This document shows, piece after piece, positions 37,840 to 49,166 of a stretch of 64,000 nucleotides of DNA (position 1 is the stretch's first letter; every line of letters begins with the position of its first letter). The DNA is from Artocarpus heterophyllus (Eukaryota; Streptophyta; Magnoliopsida; Rosales; Moraceae). The stretch lies in contig CM046343.1 of the NCBI GenBank assembly GCA_025403435.1, forward strand, positions 29,247,742-29,311,741, read 5' to 3'. The translations under genes and the position numbers were made by a program. A model generated the notes under the pieces. The model did no database searches. It was not told the DNA's origin and saw only the letters and a list, made by a program, of their open reading frames with translations.

Positions 37840-39650
37840 GTAAGATATAAGAAAAAGAAATTGCTCTTTGTTATCAATTCAACAGGGCTTGTCACAGTTA
37901 TAACACAGAGGATATGATTATATATACTTAGGATAAATTTTGGTTTACAATCATTACATAAAACTGGACACTTCATCTTGTTTAAGATTGTGATATTGTC
38001 TATTCCCAACTGATGGAATAATCTTATCCAGATTATAGTAATATGATTACCGGATGGAGACATTAGTGTGTTTAGAACACATTAAATCCAGATCAAGATA
38101 GAATTTAATTTCTTGTGTAATTCCATAGAAATTAGAATTCTATCCTCACTGATCATTTTATAGATCATACCTTAATCCTGAGGTGATTAGTAGACTCACA
38201 TCTATTTACTATGTCTTTTGATTGTTAAATAGTGAGATATGTAACATCCATGATCAATAACTCGGTATATTGCAGACATACTAACATAAGAAGCTGGAAA
38301 CATTACTCATTGATATAGAATCCACAACTCCTACAAGATAGGATGTTAAGATAATATTTCCATGAGTATCAGTTCAGGAACTTGGATGTAGAGAACTCAC
38401 TGCTTGATATAGGATATCAAACATTACCCAAAAGCCTCGTTTATGATTTGTTTATGAAAAGATTATCCATTAGAGAATTAATGGAACTTATGGACAAAGA
38501 TGTAATTACAGAGGTTGCATGGAAAACTAAGCATGTAGCTCTAATTATGAATATTTTTGTAGAGGGTATTATCATATGACAAATGATTATATCAATGTAC
38601 AACCTTATTGTTGACATTTAATTTTTAAGGTTCCATATATTATTGTATATAATTTAAGAGTTCAACCACGGTTTCAAATAGTGGTACAAACAAAAGTTAA
38701 CAATTTATAATTTAATTATAATAATTAAATTATAAAAATTATTAGAGCTTAAATCATAAATGTCCATTGGGTCCCCTTGCTAGCTCCACAATATTTTTTC
38801 AGATGGGTCAATAGAAATTTTCTTGGAATAATGTCGTCAACATATGCAAAATTATAATTTCATACAACAATCCACTTGGACTATGTGTGGCACCACGCAC
38901 TCGAACTCTAAGAGTTGGGGTAGCGCCACATCCATGGTTTTAAGAGACAAATCGCTTGCATGATCTTCATGTAATCTTTTTGTTGCCTTGGTATAGAAAA
39001 ATATCTTTTTTCAAGAGCTGAAATAGATTATATAGATAATTATTTGAATTATAAAATAATTTAAATAATTAAGAAAATCATGAAAGATGTTCATTTTAAA
39101 AATTGAAATAAGTAATATCTCAGTTTGAACCAAAATCGGATCTCGAACATATATTAGATGGATACAAAATCACATAGAATTAAGTAGTTAGGGCACGTGT
39201 CATTCTCTTATTAGAGAGATGATAAATCATGCTCAACCACTCTAGTAGTCGGTGTGATTCTTGGAGATATAGTATCTCATTGGAGATTTCGTTCCAACTA
39301 CCTGGTTATTGTATCTTTAAATAGGCTTTAGAGGTTTTATTTTTAATCGACTTTTCTCTGTCCTCCATTTAGTGTTTCTTTAGCTCTTCTCTTTAGAGTT
39401 TAAAGAATCCCTACCAAAAAGAAAGGAGATATTGTAGAGATTTTCTAAGAAATCTCACAGGTGCCTATACAACAGTTGATTCGGAAGGAGAAGAACAGTA
39501 AGAAAAATCTAAAAGTTTTGGAACGCTTGTTATCCAATGCCATTGCCATAACTTTGTGTTTATACAATTATTTGTATGTAACATCGATGTTAAAAGTTTA
39601 TAAAAAATTTTTGAAGCTCTTTTCTGCTGTGTTTTACCTGTTTTCCCGGC
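37840..39650 (+). repeat. Diverged copia LTR related to the nested element's LTR
   Basis: Ordered matches to the 2-kb copia LTR: TTAATCCTGAGGTGA (38171) with TTAATCCTGAGATGA; a TGTCTTTTGAT line (38211); ATATAGAATCCACAACTCCT (38316) with ATATGGAATCCATAGCTCCT; GTCCCCTTGCTAGCTC (38771) with GTCCCCTTTGCTAGCTC; and AAAATTTTTGAAGC...CTGCTGTG (39604 on) near the LTR end. Similarity is low and patchy, so this is an old solo LTR or a distinct subfamily. Ends are approximate and no target duplication was found. Open frames at 38382-38579 and 39461-39730 fall inside it and are not genes. Confidence 0.6.
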
Positions 39651-40460
39651 CCACAACCCAACACATTCCTCATTTAAGTTCCTTTCTTTTTTTCTTTTTC
39701 TTTTTTGAGACATTCGGTTCTTTGAATTAACACAAACAGACGACTATCACCCACTCTATTCTTTGAATTCACCTTGAAAAACAACATTATCATCCTCATT
39801 ATCATTATTTGTTCCACCGATGAAAAAATTAAATTATTTTAATCAATATTAGGTACCATGCTATAGTATTTGATTGTGATGTATCGAGAATGTGCTCTTG
39901 CTAATGGTCCCATTGCTAAACACTCTAAAAGCTCTGAAAATGACTGTCTACACACTTGTGCGTGTGTGCGTGTGTATATATAAAATATAAATTTGTGATC
40001 TCCTAAGTTGACTTAAATATGAAATATGAAAATTGCCTATTAAAAGATAAATGGCTTCATACATGAATTAGTAATGGTACGTAGATGGGTTGAGACTTTG
40101 ACATGCATTATGTTGACAAAGACTTGGCATAACTAAACAGTGAAGTCATGAAGCCAATATATACGTGTATGTGTATATTTATCTTTTGAAGGGAAATCAT
40201 GAAGCCAATAATGCTTCAAATGGGGCACTACTGAATACTGAATATAGAGGCTCAGAGATACCTTTTTGAGCTAGCTCTTAACTTTTAGAAACGTGGCAAA
40301 CACCAATAATGTCAAGCAGAAAATAGTATAGAGTGAGCTTGTTCCATGCAATTGTCCCAATGCCCTGATCAACATATTTGTAGTCCATGTCTGCGACCAG
40401 GATTGATTCTACTAATCTCTTCAAATTCTATTAAAAAACGCTATTCTATATTGATTAATC
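39651..40460. other. Intergenic, no gene seen
   Basis: AT-rich spacer with a (GT)n-(TA)n run at 39958-39990. Nothing codable. A phrase (ATCATGAAGCCAATA) is repeated at about 40146 and 40197. Confidence 0.5.
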
Positions 40461-40840
40461 CATTACGACAAACAAGGTTATTAGCGATGATAAAAAGCCA
40501 TCGCAAAAACCTGAAAGTCGTCGCAAATATATCCTTTGCTAGAACATGTCTCACGAATAATTTGTCGCAAAAACTTAATTGTGACGATAGCATGTTGTCA
40601 CAATTGTATTTGCGACAACAGTCGTCGTAAAAATGTCGTTGTAATTAAGTAGTCGGTGGCTTCGTTGGGCTAACGTAGATACAATTTTTTGTGATGATAG
40701 TTTCAAAACATGTCATCGCAGATGCTTCCTCTAATGCTAACGTGGCTTTGTTTTTTTTGCGACGACTTTTTTCAAAATGTTGTCGCTAATAGTTTTGTTT
40801 TGTTTTTTTTTTTTTTTCCTTTTTATGACAACATAGCCTT
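40461..40840. repeat. Subterminal repeat cluster, left end
   Basis: Contains TTAGCGATGAT, CATCGCAAAAACC, GTCGTCGCAAAT, TTGTCGCAAAAAC, TTGCGACAACAGTCGTCG, TTGCGACGAC and GTTGTCGCTAATAG within 340 bp, in both orientations. Confidence 0.75.
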
Positions 40841-41216
40841 CTCAAACACCTTTCTTTTTTGTGTTTTTTAAATATTTATAATATTATGATAAATTTAATT
40901 TTTATGATTTTTAATTTGTTATTTTTATTAATAGTAAAATTTATTATTTTTATTAATAGATTTTACTATAATATATGTAATTATAATAATGAAAATTAAT
41001 TAATATTAAAAAATACAAATGGTAATAAATTGTTTCATTAATAGAATAAAGCCAACATAATGTGTGAAAATATTAATAGTGTAGATAAATAAAAAAATAC
41101 AATTTAATCGCCTAAATTTGCAGCATCACTGGTGTCATCATTGTTGTCATAAACAACGTCTAAAGGAGGCAGAGGACCTAGAGGTACTTAAAGTTGAGGA
41201 CAAGTTAGTGGCGGGA

Positions 41217-41322
41217 TTAGACATCAGGGTGCAACTGGGCCAACAACTCCATCATCTTCTTCTGGTTTTCATACATTTGGAAGTTTTGCTCATACGATCT
41301 TGGCAAATATTCTTCCATGTAT
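41217..41322 (-). pseudogene. Transposon protein C-terminus (CACTA-like, fragment)
   Basis: Minus-strand frame ending at a TAA (41217-41219): MEEYLPRSYEQNFQMYENQK followed by KMMELLAQLHPDV, a Gln- and Met-rich amphipathic tail like those of plant En/Spm-related transposon proteins. Its upstream part lies beyond the LTR insertion, at 46421 and above. The family call is inferred from composition and context. Confidence 0.5.
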
Positions 41323-41327
41323 GGGTT
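41323..41327. repeat. Target-site duplication GGGTT, left
   Basis: Flanks the outer solo LTR; the partner at 46421-46425 is GGGTC, one mismatch, consistent with an old insertion. Confidence 0.75.
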
Positions 41328-41831
41328 TGCTAAACGTGTATGCCTTAAGGAGTAAAAATGTAATATGTTTTTAGAGACATTTTTATCAATAACAAATTTA
41401 TTTATTATTTATATACCAAATCTTGTCTTATTTATGTTTATATTTGTTGAATGTATGTTAAGCAAACAATAGTCTGAGACTATCGGTCTAAACCTTTAAG
41501 AATTGAGCATATGATGGACAGATTATGTAGAAGACACGATTCTTAAAGGTGACAGTCTAAAACATAAGATCCGCAATCGAGGAAATAAATTTTGGCGCTT
41601 TATTTATGTAAAGATTGTTATGTTGTCTATATCCCTATTAGGAGATGGTTTGTTTTGACCATTGGAGATGGACTCTATGAATAGAAACATTAGCACATTG
41701 TCATAGGTGATGATGTATTAGATCGGGACATAATGTGAATTGATTTGGATTAATAATTCTGTCTCAACAAATCGATACACTTTAGACAATAATTTGTATT
41801 ATATCTTAATCCTGAGATGAATAGTGGTCCC

Positions 41832-42844
41832 TGTTGGAAACAAAGTGCGCAGCGGAGTTTTAAAAATTTTTCATCAGAGTAATTTTCAAAACACAAGTTT
41901 GACATGTTATATGTATAAATTAAACAGATCTTACTAACCTCAGTGTGCCAAAGAACCTCCGCAACCCGTGTAGAGAGAGTAACGTTTCAGAAGAGCCTCA
42001 ACCAACTGGTCTTCTTTGCTATTCTCTATCCACAACTGGAGTGAGTGTGGGCTCACATGTACAGCTCTTCCACCGGTGACTCTCCTTCCAACCAACAGAG
42101 AGAACCCAAAGCTAGTGTTCATGATTTGTGAACAAAAGCTCTCAGGGAGTTTTCAGATGCTCACTAGAAGAGTATCACTCTTAATCTCTCAAATTGATAT
42201 GAGTAAATCATGAGACTCACTCCCTTTTTATACCTATTGGTCCTGGGGTCAGTCCATATCAGATTATGTCTCAAAAACTCGAAACAGAATCAAGTTTGGA
42301 TCAATATCTGATAAGATCCACGTGAAAACGCGTAATCCTATCTCCATTGATCGGTAGGCCGAACAGGCCAGTTCGACAGGCCGAACACGTCATCCAGCAG
42401 GCCGAACTCCCGAGAAAAAATCTCCGCGAATCTTTTATTTTCCACCCGAGATTCTAAAGGATAAAGTCTCAGTTTTGATTCAAATAACTCAATAGAGAAG
42501 TTATTTGATCAAAACAAACTTTATCAAGATAATCTCTACGAAAATAAATCAATTCACAATAATTCTACAAGTTTATCTTGTTCTAATTTTGTCCAAAATT
42601 AAAACAACCGATAAACAGACAAGAATTATCTGATCGCAATAATTCAACAAGTTTATCTTGAACTAATTTCTTACAAAATTAATTCAACCGATAAACAAAC
42701 ATGAATTATTTGATTCTTACAAATTTTAAACCAATCTGATAAATCTGACATAAGTCACCAATTATTGGAAAAGCACGCCGTGTCGTTACAGGATTTTGTG
42801 AGCTAGCAAAGGGGACCAAAATGGACCTATAAAGTTCAAGCTCA
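41832..42844 (-). repeat. Partial inverted copia LTR, extra copy
   Basis: Starts TGTTGGAAACAAAGTGCGCAG (reverse of the LTR 3' end) and is cut after AAGTTCAAGCTCA, about half an LTR. It is nearly identical to the first half of the copy at 42900. Between the two (42845-42899) lies a patchwork of GGGCCCTGTTGGAAACA, TAAGTCACCA and CCTGAGATGAATAGTGGGCC. Confidence 0.88.
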
Positions 42845-42899
42845 GCGGGCCCTGTTGGAAACATAAGTCACCACTATTCCTGAGATGAATAGTGGGCCC

Positions 42900-44890
42900 T
42901 GTTGGAAACAAAGTGCGCAGCGGAGTTTTAAAAATTTTTCATCAGAGTAATTTTCAAAACACAAGTTTGACATGTTATATGTATAAATTAAACAGATCTT
43001 ACTAACCTCAGTGTGCCAAAGAACCTCCGCAACCCGTGTAGAGAGAGTAACGTTTCAGAAGAGCCTCAACCAACTGGTCTTCTTTGCTATTCTCTATCCA
43101 CAACTGGAGTGAGTGTGGGCTCACATGTACAGCTCTTCCACCGGTGACTCTCCTTCCAACCAACAGAGAGAACCCAAAGCTAGTGTTCGTGATTGTGAAC
43201 AAAAGCTCTCAGGGAGTTTTCAGATGCTCACTAGAAGAGTATCACTCTTAATCTCTCAAATTGATCTGAGTAAATCATGAGACTCACTCCCTTTTTATAC
43301 CTATTGGTCCTGGGGTCAGTCCATATCAGATTAGGTCTCAAAAACTCGAAACAAAATCAAGTTCGGATCAATATCTGATAAGATCCGCGTGAAAACGCGT
43401 AATCTTATCTCCGTTGATCGGCAGGCCGAACACGTCATCCGGCAGGCCGAACTCCCGAGAAAAAATCTCCGCGAATCTTTTATTTTCCACCCGAGATTCT
43501 AAAGGATAAAGTCTCAGTTTTGATTCAAATAACCCAATAGAGAAGTTATCTGATCAAAACAAACTTTATCAAGATAATCTCTAAGAAAATAAATCAATTC
43601 ACAATAATTCTACAAGTTTATCTTGTTCTAATTTTGTCCAAAATTAAAACAACCGATAAACAGACAAGAATTATCTGATCGCAATAATTTAACAAGTTTA
43701 TCTTGAACTAATTTCTTACAAAATTAATTCAACTGATAAACAGACATGAATTATTTGATTCTTACAAATTTTAAACCAATCTGATAAATCCGACATAAGT
43801 CACCAATTATTGGAAAAGCACGCCGTGTCGTTACAAGATTTTGTGAGCTAGCAAAGGGGACCAAAATGGACCTATAAAGTTCAAGCTCATGATAATTATG
43901 AAACCCAATATCCCAGATATACATTTCACAATTATCAACTCCAACGCTACTCCACTAAAAGCTTGGAGCTGCACTCTCGAACTTTATAGAATTACGAAGC
44001 TCGTGTAGCTAAGTCTCCATGACATATCATAGTGTATCGTATCCCCATATGATCATCCATAATCGGCTTAAGGACAAGTTCTGTCTTACCTTCCCGATTA
44101 TTTTTATCTTACGTTCCATTGTCTCACCATTAGAAAACTTACCATCCAAAGATAGTATACCATTCGGTTACACCTATGTATCTAAATGGTTGAGCGCTCC
44201 AGTTTTCTAATTACAGGCCAACGCATATAAGAGGATATCATTACTCCTAAAGAGGAGCTATGGATTCCATATATATGAATAACAAGTCTACGCTATCAAG
44301 AGTCATGTCTCCAACGTACCGACATGCATACCACTATAGAGATGTGAGAGTCACCTATTGGTACATCAAAAGACACAAGTCGAGACAACGGGCCCACTAT
44401 TCATCTCAGGATTAAGATACAATACAAATGACTGTCTAAAGTGAATCGATTTGCCAAGACAGAATTATTAATCCAAATCAATTCACTTTATGTCCCGATC
44501 CAACACATCGTCACCTATGACAACGTGCCAATGTTTCTATTCACGGAGTCCAACTCCGATGGCCAAGACAAACCATCTCCCAAAAGAGATATAGACAACA
44601 TAACAATCTTTACATGAATAAAGCACCCAACTTTATTCCCTCGATTGCGGATCATATGTTTTAGACCATCACCTTAAGAATCGTGTCTTCCGCATAATCA
44701 TCCCATCATATGCCCAATTCTTAAGGTTTAGACCGACAGTCTCATACTACTGTTTGCTTATCATACATTCAACAAATATGAACGTAAAGAGGACAAGATT
44801 TGGTATATATAAATAAATAAATTCTTTATTGATAAAAATGTCTCCAAAAACGTATTACATTTTTACTCCTTAGGGCATACATGTCTAATA
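42900..44890 (-). repeat. Complete inverted copia solo LTR
   Basis: 1991 bp reading as the reverse complement of the nested element's LTR from TGTTGGAAAC to CATGTCTAATA. Close in sequence to the 10463/18025 LTRs, so much younger than the LTR it interrupts. Flanks are GGCCC-like on both sides (GTCCC at 41827-41831; GGCCC at 42895-42899 and 44891-44895). Open frames at 43008-43202 and 44019-44210 are LTR noise. Confidence 0.92.
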
Positions 44891-46420
44891 GGCCCGTTGT
44901 CTTGACTTGTGTCTTTTGATGTACCAAAGGGTGACACCGATATTTTAATAGTGGTATGCATGCCGTTACGTTGGAGGTATGATTCTTGATAATATAGACC
45001 CGTTACTCATAGATATAGAAACCATAACTCTCTTTATGAGTAGTAATATCATTTTATATGCGTTATTCTGTAGTTGAAAAACTGAAACGCTCAACCATTT
45101 GGATACATAGGTGTAACCAAATGGTATACTATCTTTGGATGGTAAGTTTTCCGATAGTGAGATAATAGAACGTAAGATAAAAATAATTGGGATGGTAAGA
45201 CGGAACTTGTCCTTATGCCGATTATGGATAATCCTATGGGGATATCATACACTATGATATGTTATGAAGACTTAGCTATACGAGATTTGTAATTCTATAT
45301 ACTTTGAGAGTGTAATTCAAGCTTTTAGTAGAGTAGCATTGGAGTTGATAATCATGAAATGTATATCTAGGATATTGGGTTTCATAATTATCGAGGGTTT
45401 GAACTATATATGTCCATCAGGTTCCATTTGCTAGCTCACAAAAATGCTGTAATGATACGGCATGTTTTTCTAATAATTGATGACTTATGTCAGATTTATC
45501 AGATTGACTAAAATTCAAAAGAATCAAATAATTCATGTCGGTTTATCGGTTGAATTAATTTTTTGACAAAATTGATTCAAGATAAACTTGTTGAATTATC
45601 GGGATCTAATAATTCATGTTTGTTTATCGGTTGGATTAATTTTGAATTAATTCAAGATAAACTTGTTGAATTATTAGGAATTCATTTATTTTCGTAGAAA
45701 TTATCTAGATAAAGTTGTTTTAATTAGATAACATTTTTGTTGGGTTATTTGAATTAAAACTGAGACTTTATCCTATACAATCTCGGGTGAAAAATAAAAG
45801 ATTCACTGAGATTTTTATCGGCAGTTCGACATGCTGATCCTTAGGTTTGGCCTGTCGATGGGGCAAGTTCGGCATGCCGGTTAGAAAGATCGGCATGCCA
45901 ACCACGCGATAAAAAGATCACGTGTTTTTACTCGGATTTTATTAGATATTGATCCGAATTTAATTCTGATTCAAATTTTGAGGGATTATCTAATAAGGAT
46001 TGACTCCTGGACCCAACGTCTATAGAAAAGGGAGTGAGTCTCACTATTATTTAGATCAGTTGAGAGATTAAGAGTGAAACTCTGATAGTGAGATTCTAAA
46101 ACTCCTTGAGAGCTTTTGTTCACAAATCATGACCACTAGCTTTGGGTTCTCTCAATTGGTTGGAAGGAGAGTCACCTAGTGGAAGAGCTGTACGTATGAG
46201 CCTACACTCACTCTGATCGTGGATAGAGAATAGTAAAGAAGACCAGTTGGTTGAGGCTCTTCTAGAACGTTACTTCTCTTCACGAATTGCGGGAGTTCTT
46301 CGGCATTACAAGATTAGTAAGATCTGATTAATTTATGCATATAGTGTGTCAAACTTGTGTTTTAAAAAATACTCTGTTATAAAAATTTTTAAAATTACGC
46401 TGCGTACTATTTTTCCAATA

Positions 46421-46900
46421 GGGTCAACACGAGCTGAAGATGTTCCCTCTAATTGGAAGCCAAAGGATGAAGCAGCACCAAAGTAAATGTCCTTCGGGAG
46501 TGTGGGGCCTACTCTAGTCTTGTCTACTCTACGTGTGTCCAAAACCTGCTCTAAAATTCCCTCCTTGTTAACATTAGGTGTGGATGAATTGGAAACAGAC
46601 TGTGTCTTCTAGGTTGATCTCTCTCCCTCCATTTTATTCTACACAAATAAAAGGAAACACATATTATGAAACACATACTAATTTGAATAAGAGAAGATAA
46701 TATAAAAAATAATAAAAATACTTACAAAAGTCTGCTTTGCTTGAGGGTTAACTAAAGTGGCCCTGTGATGATACATGTCATCTTAGTTGTCTATGGCAAA
46801 CATTGGCTGCTGGATCGTCTTGTTGGCTTGTCCAATAATTTGAATCTGTTAGAATTTTATATTCAATTATTAAAGTTAACTTTTAAAATAAATAGTAATT
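46421..46900 (-). pseudogene. Transposon protein central fragment (CACTA-like)
   Basis: The minus strand encodes EGILEQVLDTRRVDKTRVGP, then TLPKDIYFGAASSFGFQLEG down to the insertion site. Further upstream (about 46735-46860) lie QIIGQANKTIQQPMFAID with a stop, then RATLVNPQAKQTF. The order fits En/Spm-type accessory proteins. Stops and a probable intron (46640-46730) are present. The open frame at 46333-46542 mixes this gene with LTR sequence. Confidence 0.5.
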
Positions 46901-47589
46901 AAAAGTCTTATTGACCTTTTTGTTGCAATGCTATGAGTCCACTTCTGGTTGCCATGATTATTATTATTTGCTTATGACTTTTTTGTTTATAATTATACAT
47001 AGCATTAGCAAAATTGAAATTAGTATATGTAATAAATCATCAACTTGGCAAATATACAATCAACAAAATCATAAATCATAGCCATAAACATTATAACTAC
47101 ATAACTATAAAAGCAGTATACCACCTTATATTAACAAAATCACAATCCAAATTTCTCGACATAATGCAACCACATTACACAAATTGCTCAACATTATACA
47201 ACTTTCTTTATATTTTTCAACATTTTTCAAAAATAAAAAAATAAAAAACTTATAATATCCAATACACACTAAACTGGTGGTTTGAAATTCACGGGTTGGT
47301 AGCAAGGAGACGGTGGCAACGAGAGGCGGTAACCACGACGGAGGCGGCAGTGGTGGTGGTGGGAAGAATATAGAAGAACAGCTTGGGTTTTTTTTTTTTT
47401 TTAGAATTTTAGGGGATATTTTTGAGAGTTTCATTTGGGATTTTTGGTTTATAGTAAAATCTTAATAGTTTGTGAAAAAAGGGTTTTTCTAAGGGTCTCA
47501 GAGGGATAAAGCTTGGAGAGGTTGAGAAAATCGGAGAAGATGAGAGAAGAACTCGGAAAAGTGAAGGGAAGAGGTTTTGCGTTCTATTT
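46901..47589. other. Interior of the CACTA-like element, no intact gene
   Basis: AT-rich sequence, then a GGCGGTGG-like low-complexity block at 47310-47365 and a T run at 47388-47402. On the minus strand this gives a Pro-rich, Leu-rich frame (47126-47434) without recognisable domain. Confidence 0.45.
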
Positions 47590-48206
47590 TATGCATAGAA
47601 CTTATATGTTGTCACAAAAAACCTAAAACATCATCGCAATTATTAACCAAAATAACGTCGTTTAGATTTAGCTGGAAAGAAAATCAAAGATGGTTTTGGA
47701 ACCACCTTTTGTAACAACTTTAAATTTTTTGCGACAACAATTTTTTAAAGTTGTCATAAAATTTTTTTGAAAACTGTCAAAACTATTGCCAAATTTTTGG
47801 CCAAAATATTAAAAATGCAAGTATGTGTGACGATGTCTGACTTGTCAAAGTCAGCTGTATTCCACTTGTATTTTATTATTGCAAATATGTTTGAATTGGC
47901 ATTGAAATTATTCACACCTGATTACTTTTTGGTGCCACTAGGTAATTGCGACGACAAGTTGTCACCCATATTTAAAGATATTTTTCAATTTTTTGCGACG
48001 ACTCAGTGTTGCTAATACCTTATTAAATGCTACAACATATCGTTGCCATTATTTTTTTACGACGACATGTCTAAGGTAAATAAATTTGAACTGTTTGCGA
48101 CGACTTGTCATTGTAAACATTAAATTATTAGCGACAATAAATGTCGTTGCTAATAATGTATTTGTCGTCCCTAATAATATTGTCACTAAAGGTATTCCTT
48201 GTAATG
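47590..48206. repeat. Subterminal repeat cluster, right end
   Basis: GCGACAACA, GCGACGACAAGTTGTCAC, GCGACGACTCAGTGTTGC, ACGACGACATGTC, GCGACGACTTGTC and TTAGCGACAATAAATGTCGTTGC within 500 bp, many able to form short hairpins. The sequence TATTCCTTGTAATG closes the element at 48206. Confidence 0.75.
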
Positions 48207-49166
48207 GTGTAAGTCGATACCACTTTTAAAGTCTAGTTATTTACTTGCACTATTATTTATGCATAAATTATACTACAATTTTTTTGAAAGTATATAATGC
48301 ATTTGAATACCAATTTTATAAAAAGCAGTGTTTTTCTAATTAACCATTATTAAAGAGATATTGCCCCAATTTGGTAAGCCCCACGTGGGGTCTTGTGATT
48401 TGAGGGTTAGCTCGCATTGCCCCTCGTAAAACATCTTTTTCCCCTAGATATGTCCACACATGGAAAATTGTTTTTCACTTGTCTATCTTCATTTCAAGCA
48501 ACGAGGATTCTTATTTTCTAAAATGGGAATTCAAAATTGTACGGTTAATGTTCCTGCTTTTATATCTAAAAAATTCTGTTTTGTTGTCCAAAATATTAAT
48601 GGTTATGATGTAATATAAAGTTGTCGGTAGAATTAGGACATTTTAAATTTCTAATATTCAAATGTACTATCTCTTAAAAAATGTATCAAAAACCACTAAT
48701 ATATTAACCATCACAACTAATAAAAAGAGTTAGCTATTTACCTGTATCATAGTGCTCTTAGCATTGCAACTAAGTAACAAAAAAGGATTGAGAATATAAG
48801 AAAAACTACGAGCCGCTATTTGATAAAATTATTGCAAAAGAATCAACGGACAAGACAATTTTGAAGCCCGATTGAATGGTTGAGATTTGAGTGCACATGC
48901 ATTTTTAAAAAGTACGATATAGTGTAACCTTACCCTTTAGTGTGGTTTGACTTCATGATGGTTATGATGGGTACGGCATTTCCTTCACCTCGCTACAGTC
49001 TACAAACAGCTTTGGAGCAGACTACACCATGAAAAAAAGGGTCTAATATGGTTCCACAGTTCTCTATTCCACTCCACCATTTGGTTTGGTATAAAAGCAT
49101 GACCTCCTACCCCCTCATAGCCCCTCAAAAACATCTCTTCTAAAATACATCTCAAGACATCCACAA
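48207..49166. promoter_or_regulatory. Upstream region of the first PSY-type gene
   Basis: Contains a perfect 12-bp palindrome CCCCACGTGGGG (48379-48390), an extended G-box that bZIP or bHLH factors could bind, 777 bp before the ATG. The TATA box TATAAAAG is at 49090-49097 in the context TTGGTATAAAAGCATG, giving an expected start near 49120 and a 5' UTR of about 45 nt. Regulation is inferred from these sites only. Confidence 0.6.

Larger units (their letters stand above)
41328..46420 (+). mobile_element. Old solo copia LTR, split by an inverted younger LTR
   Basis: Outer LTR pieces 41328-41831 (504 bp) and 44891-46420 (1530 bp) add up to 2034 bp, exactly the length of the nested element's 5' LTR. 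They run from TGCTAAACGTGTATGCC (copy of TGTTAGACATGTATGCT) to TTTTTCCAATA (copy of TGTTTCCAACA). They are strongly diverged, mostly by transitions. No internal retrotransposon sequence is present, so this is a solo LTR left by recombination. It contains a TATA-equivalent region and degenerate TCGGCATGCCG palindromes at about 45825-45905. Confidence 0.9.
40461..48206 (-). mobile_element. CACTA-like DNA transposon remnant with nested LTRs
   Basis: The two ends carry clusters of short direct and inverted copies of a GCGACGAC / GTCGTCGC / TTAGCGAC word (40480-40830 and 47590-48190), the subterminal repeat pattern of CACTA elements. The outermost bases read CATTAC at 40461 and GTAATG at 48201-48206, degenerate relative to CACTAC/GTAGTG, with CAAGGAATACC inside the right end. 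A 3-bp target duplication could not be confirmed. Two protein-coding pieces on the minus strand, 46421-46900 and 41217-41322, join in frame across the LTR insertion at 41328-46420, showing that the LTRs landed inside this element's gene. A Mutator-like identity is the main alternative. Confidence 0.65.
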
